16,087 nucleotides of DNA from an uncultured Anaerovibrio sp. (lineage in GTDB: Bacteria > Bacillota > Negativicutes > Selenomonadales > Selenomonadaceae), in contig CAAGDY010000303.1 in NCBI GenBank assembly GCA_900768695.1, positions 1-16,087 on the forward strand, read 5' to 3'. This document shows positions 6,844 to 14,267 of this stretch, piece after piece; position 1 is the stretch's first letter, and the number at the start of each line of letters is the position of its first letter. Below the pieces are notes generated by a model that was not told the origin of the DNA, did no database searches, and saw only the letters and a program-made list of their open reading frames with translations. Position numbers and translations under genes: made by a program.

Positions 6844-8916
6844 TTACAGCTTCACCACCCCAATAATCTGAATTTCTACAGACTGGTCTATCTCTGCATG
6901 TGACAGGACAATAATACCCGGCACAGAACGCTCAACTAATTTCCTGAAATACAATCTCACCGTCGGACTGGTCAGGGCAATCGGCTGATAGCCCATATCC
7001 GTCAGCTTCTGCAGCTCCCTGCCCAGAGAGTTCAGGAGCTTCTGCATGGTATCAGGCTCCATGCTCACGTAGGAGCCGCGCTCCGTACGCTGGACTGCTC
7101 CCGCAATCTTATTTTCAATGGCCGGGTCCAGCGTGATGCAGGTCAGCTGGTTGTTCTGCACATACTGCTGGGTAATCTGCCTTGCCAGCGCATGGCGCAC
7201 ATACTCCGTCAATATCTCAGTATCCTTGGTGGCCTGTGCATAATCTGCCAGTACCTCCAGAATTGTAGCCATATCCCTGATGGAAATGCGCTCCCGGAGG
7301 AGATTTGCCAGCACCTTCTGGATATCGCCCACGCCCAGGAGGTCCGGAACAACCTCGTCCACCAAGGACTGATTGGTTTTCTTGGCGTTGTCGATGAGAT
7401 TCTGGGTTTCCTGACGGCCAAGAATCTCAGCGGCATGAGCCTTGATAACCTCGGTGAGATGGGTAGCCAGCACGGACACCGCATCCACCACCGTGTAGCC
7501 GTTCAGCTCCGCCTGCTCACGGGAAGCCTCCGGAATCCACAGGGCAGGCAGGCCAAAGGCCGGCTCAATGGTTTCAATGCCTTGAATTTCCTCAAACACA
7601 GTGCCTGAGTTCATGGCCAGGAAGTGGTCCAGCAGAAGCTCTCCCTTGGCAATCTCAATGCCCTTCAGCTTGATGATATAGGCATTTGGCTTAATCTGAA
7701 TATTGTCGCGAATACGTATGGTAGGCACCACCAGGCCAAGCTCCAGCGCGCACTGGCGTCGTATCATCACGATGCGGTCCAGAAGGTCGCCGCCCTGCCC
7801 TGTATCCACCAGCGGAATCAGGCTGTAGCCGATTTCCAGCTCCATTGGGTCCACCTGCAGGAGAGAAACGATATTCTCCGGCTTGGTGGCCTCGCTCTTG
7901 GTCTTTTCCTTCTTCTCCACCACGGCGGTTTCCTCCACCTTCCTGTCACCGGCCGCAATCTGCCTGCCGACGATGCCGCAGGCAATGGCCAGAATCATGA
8001 ATGGCAGCCCCGGCAATCCCGGCACGCAGGCCATGGCGCCCAGCACGCCGCAGACAATATAGAATACACGCGGCTTCGCTCCCAGCTGATGGATAAGGTC
8101 ATACCCAAGGTTGCTTTCGGAAGCCGCACGGGTAACGATAATACCGGTAGCCGTAGAAATCAAAAGTGCCGGAATCTGGTTTACCAGGCCCTCGCCCACG
8201 GTCAGCAGGGTATAGTTCTGCAACGCCTGCTCCACCGTCATGTTGCGCTGCACCATGCCGATGACAAAGCCACCGATAATATTGATAAAGATAATGATGA
8301 TAGCCGCGATGGCATCACCCTTAACGAACTTGCTGGCACCATCCATAGCGCCGTAGAAGTCCGCCTCCCGCTGAATCTTCTTGCGCCGTTCACTGGCCTC
8401 CGCGTCAGTGATAGCCCCCTGATTAAGGTCAGCGTCAATAGCCATCTGCTTGCCCGGCATAGCATCCAGCGTAAAGCGTGCTGATACCTCGGCAACGCGC
8501 TCCGCACCCTTGGTAATAACCAGGAACTGGATAATAATCAGGATGACGAAAATAATGAAGCCGACCACTGCATTACCGCCTACAACGAAGTTACCGAAGG
8601 AGCTGATAAGCTCACCGGCATATCCCTCCAGAAGAATCAGTCGCGTGGAGGAAACGTTCAGCGCCAGGCGGAACAATGTGGTAATCAGCAGCAGGGACGG
8701 GAACACCGACAAATCCAGTGCCTCCACGTTGTAAATGGCACTCATCACCACCACCAGCGCCAGCGTAATATTCATGCAAAGCAGCAAATCCAGCAGCATG
8801 GTAGGCAGTGGAATAATCATCATAACAACGATTGTTACGATGCCCACCGCAATCATTACGTCACTATATTTCTTTACAAAGCCCACCTTTTCGGCGGCCA
8901 TAACCGGTGCAGCCAT
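6844..8916 (-). CDS. flhA: FlhA flagellar export gate protein
   Basis: FlhA is the inner-membrane component of the flagellar type III export gate; its cytoplasmic domain forms a ring that docks chaperone-substrate complexes. The 690-residue product has hydrophobic segments from about residue 18 to 325, consistent with the usual eight membrane helices. The FHIPEP family signature is complete at about 140-163: RVAEVSARFTLDAMP followed by GKQMAIDAD. The cytoplasmic domain occupies about 330-690 and ends with the typical VPGIIVLSHAEI segment. The ATG at 8916 has an AGGAGA ribosome-binding site, and the gene starts 21 bases after the flhB stop. Nothing appears truncated. Confidence 0.98.
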   Translation of the reverse strand: MAAPVMAAEKVGFVKKYSDVMIAVGIVTIVVMMIIPLPTMLLDLLLCMNITLALVVVMSAIYNVEALDLSVFPSLLLITTLFRLALNVSSTRLILLEGYAGELISSFGNFVVGGNAVVGFIIFVILIIIQFLVITKGAERVAEVSARFTLDAMPGKQMAIDADLNQGAITDAEASERRKKIQREADFYGAMDGASKFVKGDAIAAIIIIFINIIGGFVIGMVQRNMTVEQALQNYTLLTVGEGLVNQIPALLISTATGIIVTRAASESNLGYDLIHQLGAKPRVFYIVCGVLGAMACVPGLPGLPFMILAIACGIVGRQIAAGDRKVEETAVVEKKEKTKSEATKPENIVSLLQVDPMELEIGYSLIPLVDTGQGGDLLDRIVMIRRQCALELGLVVPTIRIRDNIQIKPNAYIIKLKGIEIAKGELLLDHFLAMNSGTVFEEIQGIETIEPAFGLPALWIPEASREQAELNGYTVVDAVSVLATHLTEVIKAHAAEILGRQETQNLIDNAKKTNQSLVDEVVPDLLGVGDIQKVLANLLRERISIRDMATILEVLADYAQATKDTEILTEYVRHALARQITQQYVQNNQLTCITLDPAIENKIAGAVQRTERGSYVSMEPDTMQKLLNSLGRELQKLTDMGYQPIALTSPTVRLYFRKLVERSVPGIIVLSHAEIDQSVEIQIIGVVKL

Positions 8917-8937
8917 AATCTATCTCCTGCTCTCTGT

Positions 8938-10026
8938 TTAGGCAAACCGCCTTCTATGACGATGCCTGAGTTTATATACATAAGCCAGAACCTCAGCCAC
9001 GGCCTTGAACAGCTCCTGTGGGATACTGCCCCCCACATCCACGGCTGCATACAGGGCCCTTGCCAACGGCTTGTTTTCCACAATCGGCACGCTGTTCTCC
9101 CGTGCCAGCTCCTTAATCTTCTGAGCCACAGCATCCTGCCCCTTGGCCAGCACCACCGGGGCCGGCATCCCGGCCTCATACTTCAGCGCCACCGCAAAAT
9201 GGGTAGGGTTGGTAATGATGACATCCGCCTTTGGCACTTCCTTCATCATTCTGGACATGGCCATCTGGCGCTGCTTCTGACGAATCTTGCCCTTTATCTG
9301 CGGGTCACCCTCCTGCTGCTTGAACTCCTCCTTGACCTCCTGCTTGCTCATCTTCAGATCCTGGGTGTTCTGCCACTTCTGATAGATGAGGTCAAGGACA
9401 GCCATCACCATGAACAGGCCGATAATCTTGAAGGCAAGGTTAAAAACCACATCAGAAATCTGGGCAGCCCCCGCAAAAATATCCACAAAAATCAGCTTTG
9501 GCATCTGCCACAGCTCATCGGACAGGTTCATGTACACCAATGAGCCGATGATGGCAATCTTCACCAGTGATTTTGCCAGCTCCACCAGGGAGCGCTTGGA
9601 AAAAATCCTGCCAAAGCCACTGATGGGATTCAGCCTGCCGGGATTGAAGCTCAGCTTTTCTGTAGAAAAGTTGAACCCCACCTGAGCCACATTCATGGCC
9701 AGGCCAATCACCATGATAAACAGCATCAGCGGAATAGAGGTCTTGGCCAGCAGAATCACGATGCTGATGAAGAGCTGCATGATGGTTTCCTCATTCACAT
9801 CAAAATTCAGGTTGCCAAAGATGTACACCGCATAATTCATAATCTCATCTACGGCATCGCCCCCCAGCATCCTCAGCACGAAGAAGCCGGCCAGCATGAC
9901 AAAGGCCGCATTGATTTCCTGGCTTCGGCCCACCTGGCCTTTTTTCAGGGCATCCGCCCTTCTCTTGGCCGTAGGCTCCTCGGTCTTCTCACCGGCAAAG
10001 AGCTGCAGGTCAAAGGCAAAATCCAC
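8938..10026 (-). CDS. flhB: FlhB flagellar export gate protein, autocleaving substrate switch
   Basis: FlhB is the export-gate protein that switches secretion from rod/hook to filament subunits after self-cleavage in an NPTH loop. From the GTG start the product is 362 residues: a typical N-terminus (FDLQLFAGEKTEEPTAKRR), four membrane segments, and the cytoplasmic domain with NPTHFAVALKYEAG, cleavage expected after Asn273. It ends in an Arg/His-rich tail. The start is uncertain. No in-frame ATG follows the fliR stop. The open frame extends up to an ATG at 10122, giving a 32-residue extension that overlaps the end of fliR by 59 bases. I prefer the GTG at 10026 because B. subtilis-type FlhB proteins begin just before 'DLQ-FAGEKTE', although its ribosome-binding site is weak. 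Confidence 0.93.
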   Translation of the reverse strand: MDFAFDLQLFAGEKTEEPTAKRRADALKKGQVGRSQEINAAFVMLAGFFVLRMLGGDAVDEIMNYAVYIFGNLNFDVNEETIMQLFISIVILLAKTSIPLMLFIMVIGLAMNVAQVGFNFSTEKLSFNPGRLNPISGFGRIFSKRSLVELAKSLVKIAIIGSLVYMNLSDELWQMPKLIFVDIFAGAAQISDVVFNLAFKIIGLFMVMAVLDLIYQKWQNTQDLKMSKQEVKEEFKQQEGDPQIKGKIRQKQRQMAMSRMMKEVPKADVIITNPTHFAVALKYEAGMPAPVVLAKGQDAVAQKIKELARENSVPIVENKPLARALYAAVDVGGSIPQELFKAVAEVLAYVYKLRHRHRRRFA

Positions 10027-10063
10027 TTTGCCGCAGCCGCCACTCTCCGGCGGAACAATTCTT

Positions 10064-10849
10064 TTATTGTAATGCTCTAAGGGCAATGGAAATATTTCCA
10101 TACATCTCATTGAACAACACATCCAAAAACATCACATAAAAAGGCATGATAATTCCCACTGTGAATATTCCGATAATAATCTGCATGGGAATACCCACCA
10201 CAAATATATTCATCTGGGGCATGGTTCTCGCCAGTACGCCCAGGGACACATTCGTCAAAAGGATGGCAAAGGTCAGGGGCATGGCAATCTTCATGCCGGT
10301 GACAAATATGCCCGCCGTAAAATCCACCATCAGGTTGGCCAGGCTGCTGACATCAGCATTCATCCCCAGCACCGGCACGGAATCAAAGCTCCCCACCAGC
10401 GCTCCCAGCAGCATGTGATGGCCATTGGTCACCACGAAGATAATCAATGTCAGATAGTACAAAAAGCTGCCGATAAGCGGATTCTGCTGGTTGGAGGTAG
10501 GGTCCATCTCATTCACCACGGCAAAGCCGGCCTGCATATCCATAACCTTACCTGCCATGTTGATAGCCATCAGAACCGTATAAGCCACAAAGCCAATCAG
10601 CCAGCCGATAAAAAGCTCCGAAAGCACCGCCAGCGTATAGCCAAAAATAGAAGCAGGCGCCTCTACGGCCATCCTCTGGTCCAGCACCGGAAACAGCACC
10701 AGCGTTATGACAAAGGCGATTCCGGCCCTAAAATACATGGGAATATTCTGGCTGCCCCAGAAGGGAGCAATAATAAACAGGCCGCTTACCCTTGTCATCA
10801 CCAGCAGGAACACCGCCGCGTGATTCTGCAGCAAATCATAAAAATCCAC
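10064..10849 (-). CDS. fliR: FliR flagellar export gate protein
   Basis: FliR combines with FliP and FliQ in the helical core of the export gate. The 261-residue product is highly hydrophobic, with about six membrane segments, and carries family features such as the N-terminal 'RVSGLFIIAPFWGSQNIP' region, 'FIGWLIGFVAY' and the 'MQAGFAVVNEMDP' stretch. The start is a GTG (10849-10847) with a good ribosome-binding site (GAGGTGG) four to five bases upstream; no better ATG is available. The gene begins 32 bases after the fliQ stop. Its 3' end overlaps the longer version of flhB, if that version is used. Confidence 0.96.
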   Translation of the reverse strand: MDFYDLLQNHAAVFLLVMTRVSGLFIIAPFWGSQNIPMYFRAGIAFVITLVLFPVLDQRMAVEAPASIFGYTLAVLSELFIGWLIGFVAYTVLMAINMAGKVMDMQAGFAVVNEMDPTSNQQNPLIGSFLYYLTLIIFVVTNGHHMLLGALVGSFDSVPVLGMNADVSSLANLMVDFTAGIFVTGMKIAMPLTFAILLTNVSLGVLARTMPQMNIFVVGIPMQIIIGIFTVGIIMPFYVMFLDVLFNEMYGNISIALRALQ

Positions 10850-10881
10850 AGCGCCACCTCATACACCATCATCACAGCACA

Positions 10882-11151
10882 TCAGCCGATATAATACGGC
10901 AGGTTTACCAGCACGTTGGTCACATACTCCACCATCAGCCTCAGCATCCAGGGGCCAAAAATCAAAATCGCCACGAACACCGCCACAATCTTCGGTATAA
11001 AGGCCAGCGTCTGCTCCTGAATAGAGGTCGTGGCCTGGAACACGCTGACCGCCAGGCCCACCAGAAGCCCCAGCCCCAGCATGGGCGCTGAAATCAGAAG
11101 CACCATCCTGAGGGCCTCCTGAGCCATCTGTATAACTAAATCTCCCGACAT
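10882..11151 (-). CDS. fliQ: FliQ flagellar export gate protein
   Basis: This 89-residue protein has two membrane helices (about residues 16-38 and 50-75) separated by a short polar loop containing the conserved 'VFQATTSIQEQTLAFIPK' segment that identifies FliQ and its type III secretion relatives. FliQ subunits wrap around the FliP-FliR core of the export gate. The length is typical (about 89). The ATG at 11151 has a GTGAGG ribosome-binding site four bases upstream. The gene lies 15 bases after fliP and precedes fliR, the usual fliPQR order. Confidence 0.97.
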   Translation of the reverse strand: MSGDLVIQMAQEALRMVLLISAPMLGLGLLVGLAVSVFQATTSIQEQTLAFIPKIVAVFVAILIFGPWMLRLMVEYVTNVLVNLPYYIG

Positions 11152-11166
11152 AATACCTCACCCCTG

Positions 11167-11937
11167 TCACTTAAAGCTGACAATCAGCGACTTAATCAAA
11201 AGATGCCAGCCGTCCACCATGACAAAAAGCAATATCTTGAAGGGCAGGGAAATCATTACTGGCGGCAGCATCATCATACCCATGGACATGAGGGTACTGG
11301 CCACAATCATATCGATAACGATAAACGGCACATAAATCATAAAGCCTATCTGAAAAGCCGTCTTCAGCTCGCTAATCATGTAGGCAGGAATCAGGGTAAA
11401 GGTGGACACCTCTTCCGGCCCATTTGGCCTCGGCCCGTCCGCCAGATTGACAAACAGCGCCAAATCCGCCTCCCTTGTCTGCCTGAACATAAACTCCCGG
11501 ATTGGCTCCACCGTGTTCTCTATGGCCTCCTCCTGGGTTATCTGCCCCGCCAGATACGGCTGCAGCCCGTTCTCATTGGCCTGGCTCCAGTAGGGAGCCA
11601 TGATGTAGAAGGTCAAAAACAGGGACAGCCCGATAATCACCATGTTCGGTGGTGCCGTCTGGGTAGATAATGCGTTGCGTAAAAAACCAAGCACCACAAC
11701 AATTCTGATAAAGGCCGTGGTCATTATCAGAATCGAGGGTGCTATGGACAAAATCGTCAGGACAGCCATCAGCTGCAGCGTCACCGCCACATCCTGGGGA
11801 TTTTCCGCCGCCCCGACATCAATATTTACATTGGGAATCAGCGGTGCAGCCGAAGCAGAATCCGCCGCCAAAAAAACTACCAAAAGACCTATTATGCAAG
11901 GGCATAAAAGCCTCTGTATCCTGGTCACAATCTCCAC
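11167..11937 (-). CDS. fliP: FliP flagellar export gate protein
   Basis: FliP forms the pentameric core of the export gate. The 256-residue product has an N-terminal signal peptide with probable cleavage near ASA-A (about residues 28-31), as known for FliP. It then has membrane segments and the family signatures 'SILIMTTAFIRIVVVLGFLRNALSTQTAPPN' region (about 68-98) and PAYMISELKTAFQIGF (184-199). The frame opens with GTG codons only. The first (11937) is two bases after the AAGGAG motif, which is tight; the GTG at 11928 is eleven bases after it and would give a protein three residues shorter. Either choice leaves the signal peptide intact. The fliO stop lies six bases upstream. Confidence 0.95.
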   Translation of the reverse strand: MEIVTRIQRLLCPCIIGLLVVFLAADSASAAPLIPNVNIDVGAAENPQDVAVTLQLMAVLTILSIAPSILIMTTAFIRIVVVLGFLRNALSTQTAPPNMVIIGLSLFLTFYIMAPYWSQANENGLQPYLAGQITQEEAIENTVEPIREFMFRQTREADLALFVNLADGPRPNGPEEVSTFTLIPAYMISELKTAFQIGFMIYVPFIVIDMIVASTLMSMGMMMLPPVMISLPFKILLFVMVDGWHLLIKSLIVSFK

Positions 11938-11943
11938 AACTCC

Positions 11944-12507
11944 TTATCCCCTGCGATTCAGTCCTTCCCGGAACAAGGACGGCACCCGCCTGGTAAGCTC
12001 CTCCAGAGTAGAAAGCTGGCTGGCAAACGCCCCTGCATCCACCGGCTGTACCACGGCCTGACGCCGCAACCGGTCTATCTCGTCAGCATCCTCTATCTCT
12101 GCAAGGAGGCTCACCTGATGCTCTGTCACGCCCAGCAGCACCACCTTGCCACCAATCTCCACCACGCAGACAGATTTATTCGGGCCCAGGGCCAGATGCT
12201 CCAGAATCCTGCCGCCGCTTGAGGACGCCTGCCGCTGAAAGCGCCCGCTTAAAAATCTGGACGCAAAATATGCCATGACAACCACAAAGGCAAAAACAGC
12301 TACCAGGCTGATTAAATATGCCAATGTTGACCACCATGACATTTGAGAAGGTTTTGGGTCAGTATTTTCATAACCGGCCAGATAACCGCCACCTGAACCG
12401 GCTGTATCAGCAGCGGCCGCCAGAGAATCCGGCGACGCCGCTGAAAACACCAAAATTAAAATACATAGGACAGATGCCATGGAGCAAAAACGACTCCAGC
12501 TCTTCAT
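11944..12507 (-). CDS. fliO: FliO flagellar export apparatus assembly protein
   Basis: FliO is a small membrane protein that helps stabilise and assemble the FliP ring. The 187-residue product begins with a hydrophobic signal-like segment (about 8-31). A short Gly/Ser-rich periplasmic stretch follows, then a second hydrophobic segment (about 63-85), then the cytoplasmic FliO domain with 'RILEHLALGPNKSVCVVEIGGKVVLLGVTEHQVSLL'. That pattern, together with the position just before fliP, supports the call; the family is otherwise weakly conserved. The ATG overlaps the cheY stop by one base (TGATG), so translation is probably coupled to cheY. Confidence 0.92.
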   Translation of the reverse strand: MKSWSRFCSMASVLCILILVFSAASPDSLAAAADTAGSGGGYLAGYENTDPKPSQMSWWSTLAYLISLVAVFAFVVVMAYFASRFLSGRFQRQASSSGGRILEHLALGPNKSVCVVEIGGKVVLLGVTEHQVSLLAEIEDADEIDRLRRQAVVQPVDAGAFASQLSTLEELTRRVPSLFREGLNRRG

Positions 12508-12869
12508 CAGCCGACTGCTTTTCTAACAGCTTCCAGTACGCGGTCTGGCTGGAAAGGCTTTACGATGAAGTCCCTGGCACCCGCCTGAATAGCTTCGATA
12601 ACCATCGCCTGCTGGCCCATAGCGGAACACATTACGATCTTTGCATTAGGATCAACCTTCTTGATCTCCTTTACGGCACTGATACCATCCATCTCCGGCA
12701 TGGTAATGTCCATAGTAGTAAGATCCGGCTTCAGCTCCTGATACTTCTCCAGAGCCTTCATGCCGTTCTCCGCCTCACCAACAACCTCATATCCGTTCTT
12801 GGTCAGGATGTCCTTAACCATCATTCTCATGAATGCTGCATCGTCAACGACCAATACTCTTACTGCCAT
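12507..12869 (-). CDS. cheY: CheY chemotaxis response regulator
   Basis: This is a single-domain receiver of 120 residues, the standard CheY size. It has the metal-binding pair D9-D10, the phospho-acceptor D54 (TTMDITMPEMDG), S82 at the switch Thr/Ser position, and K104 in FIVKPF. Phosphorylated CheY binds the FliM and FliY N-termini to change motor rotation. The ATG at 12869 is preceded by GAGGAG nine bases upstream. A strong promoter lies about 65 bases before the start, so cheY is the first gene of an internal transcription unit as well as part of the larger operon. The stop overlaps the fliO ATG. CheA is encoded further down the same operon. Confidence 0.97.
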   Translation of the reverse strand: MAVRVLVVDDAAFMRMMVKDILTKNGYEVVGEAENGMKALEKYQELKPDLTTMDITMPEMDGISAVKEIKKVDPNAKIVMCSAMGQQAMVIEAIQAGARDFIVKPFQPDRVLEAVRKAVG

Positions 12870-12932
12870 TTGTCATCTCTCCTCGTCAGTATTTAATGTA
12901 TCACAAGTAATATTCAGTCCATAATCATTTCC

Positions 12933-12961
12933 ATTATACTTGAAACTCATCAAATTCTCAA
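12933..12961 (-). promoter_or_regulatory. Strong sigma-A-type promoter upstream of cheY
   Basis: On the minus strand TTGAGA (12961-12956, 5/6 match) and TATAAT (12938-12933, 6/6 match) are spaced by exactly 17 bases. This is the best vegetative promoter seen in the window. It lies in the 126-base gap between fliY and cheY and would give a 5' untranslated region of about 55-60 bases. It would drive cheY and the downstream export genes independently of the fliL-fliM-fliY promoter. Confidence 0.68.
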
Positions 12962-12967
12962 GTATAA
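12934..12967. repeat. 10-bp perfect inverted repeat spanning the cheY promoter
   Basis: TTATACTTGA (12934-12943) and TCAAGTATAA (12958-12967) are exact reverse complements separated by 14 bases. On the minus strand one arm overlaps the -35 box and the other overlaps the -10 box of the cheY promoter. The stem is AT-rich and no T-run follows on either strand, so it does not look like an intrinsic terminator. It could be an operator for a dimeric regulator, or simply the result of two promoters facing each other. Confidence 0.75.
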
Positions 12968-12968
12968 G
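12940..12968 (+). promoter_or_regulatory. Candidate plus-strand promoter, antisense to fliY
   Basis: On the plus strand TTGAAA (12940-12945) and TATAAG (12963-12968) are also spaced by 17 bases, each matching consensus at 5/6. It is almost exactly superimposed on the cheY promoter and would transcribe towards higher coordinates, antisense to the 3' end of fliY. No convincing gene follows on that strand, so any product would be a non-coding antisense RNA. Confidence 0.35.
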
Positions 12969-12995
12969 TTTTCACGTCAGGCTCAAAACACATGA

Positions 12996-14267
12996 TTACA
13001 AAGCCTGTACCCGCTCCAGAGGATTTACAATCTCCGTAATCCTCACGCCGAAATTCTCGTCAATTACGACAACCTCGCCCTTGGCGGTAAGCTGCCCGTT
13101 GACGTGGATGTCCACCGGCTCACCGGCCAGCTTATCCAGCTCGATGATGGAGCCTGTAGAAAACTCCAGAATCTCCCTGATTGACTTCTTCGTGCGTCCC
13201 AGCTCTACCGTAACCTGCAACGGCACATCCTTTATCAAGCTGATATTGGCTGCGTTGACCTCCACCGGCTCGTTGGTGAGCGGTGCAAACTGCGCCGACT
13301 GTACAGGTACCGACGGAGCCACCACATTGGTCTGGGCGTAGCCAGGTGCCGCATATACAGGCTGGGCCATCGGCGGAGCAGCGTACATGGGCTGCTGCGG
13401 CGGAGCCGCATACTGTGGCTGCATAGGCGGAGCCTGCGGTGCAGGGGCAGGGGCCGGGTCCGGTGCTGGTGCTGGTGCGGCAGGAGCAGGCGGAGGGGCC
13501 GCTGCCGGTGCTGGCGCTGGTGCAGGGGCCGGAGCCGGTTCAGGCTCAGGTTCAGGCTGTGCGCCGCCTCCCATCAGGAAGGTCACCATTTCCTTGGCTA
13601 CATCCAGCGGCAGAATCTGCATTATCTCACTGTCGATAAGCCCCTCAACCTCCATGCGGAAGCTGATTTTGGCCACCGGATCATCGTTCTGTACCAGCTC
13701 TGTAATCTTGTCCTCTGCGCCCAGATCAATAAGATTTACCTTTGGCGGAGAAATATCAATCTTCTTGTTGAACATGGTGGACAGTGACGTTGCCACGGTG
13801 CCCATCATCTGATTCATGGCCTCGCCCACAGCGCTCATGTGGATTTCATTGAGCTCCTCCTGCGGGTTCAAACCGTCACCGCCCATCATCAAATCTGCAA
13901 TGATGCAGGCGTCAGAGGCCTGAATAGCCAGAATATTATTGCCGTTTATGCCAATTACATACCCAACCTCAACTATCAGATACGGCATCGGATACTGATT
14001 CTGGATAGTTGACATGGTATCCAGGCTGACATCTGGCGTAGTAATACTAACCTTATGCCCTAAAAGCACTGACAGAGTAGTAGCAGCACTGCCCATAGAG
14101 ATATTGCCTATCTCACCCAGAGCGTCCTTTTCCATATCGGACAACAAATCATCCGACAGTGCGGAAGAATCAGCTGGTTCCTCAACTGGTGCCGGATCAT
14201 CGGCAGCAGGCGCAGACACACCGCCATTCAGCAGCGCATCAATCTCCTCTTGCGTCAATTCAGCCAT
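12996..14267 (-). CDS. fliY: FliY flagellar switch protein (CheC-like phosphatase fused to FliN domain)
   Basis: FliY is the C-ring protein of Bacillota that combines a CheY-P phosphatase with the FliN switch domain. The 423-residue product opens with a CheY-binding motif like that of FliM (EEIDALLNGG). A CheC-like domain follows with two phosphatase motifs, E52/N55 in GEIGN and E149/N152 in GEAMNQ. A linker at about 236-331 is a long run of Ala-Pro and Pro-Glu repeats followed by three YAAP units. The C-terminal SpoA/FliN domain (about 345-423) includes VPLQVTVELGRTKKSIREIL. B. subtilis FliY is about 378 residues; the excess is in the linker. I chose the ATG at 14267, with AAGGT five bases upstream; the ATG at 14279 lies too close to its AAGGAG motif. 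The gene overlaps fliM by 8 bases. Confidence 0.96.
   Translation of the reverse strand: MAELTQEEIDALLNGGVSAPAADDPAPVEEPADSSALSDDLLSDMEKDALGEIGNISMGSAATTLSVLLGHKVSITTPDVSLDTMSTIQNQYPMPYLIVEVGYVIGINGNNILAIQASDACIIADLMMGGDGLNPQEELNEIHMSAVGEAMNQMMGTVATSLSTMFNKKIDISPPKVNLIDLGAEDKITELVQNDDPVAKISFRMEVEGLIDSEIMQILPLDVAKEMVTFLMGGGAQPEPEPEPAPAPAPAPAPAAAPPPAPAAPAPAPDPAPAPAPQAPPMQPQYAAPPQQPMYAAPPMAQPVYAAPGYAQTNVVAPSVPVQSAQFAPLTNEPVEVNAANISLIKDVPLQVTVELGRTKKSIREILEFSTGSIIELDKLAGEPVDIHVNGQLTAKGEVVVIDENFGVRITEIVNPLERVQAL

Noticed and set aside
12934..12967. The inverted repeat after fliY as an intrinsic terminator
   Set aside because: The stem is AT-rich, the loop is 14 bases, and no run of T follows on either strand. 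It coincides precisely with promoter boxes, which explains it better.
13387..13812. A Gly/Ala-rich open frame on the plus strand opposite fliY
   Set aside because: Its Gly-Ala repeats are the antisense reading of the FliY Ala-Pro tract; it has no independent support as a gene.
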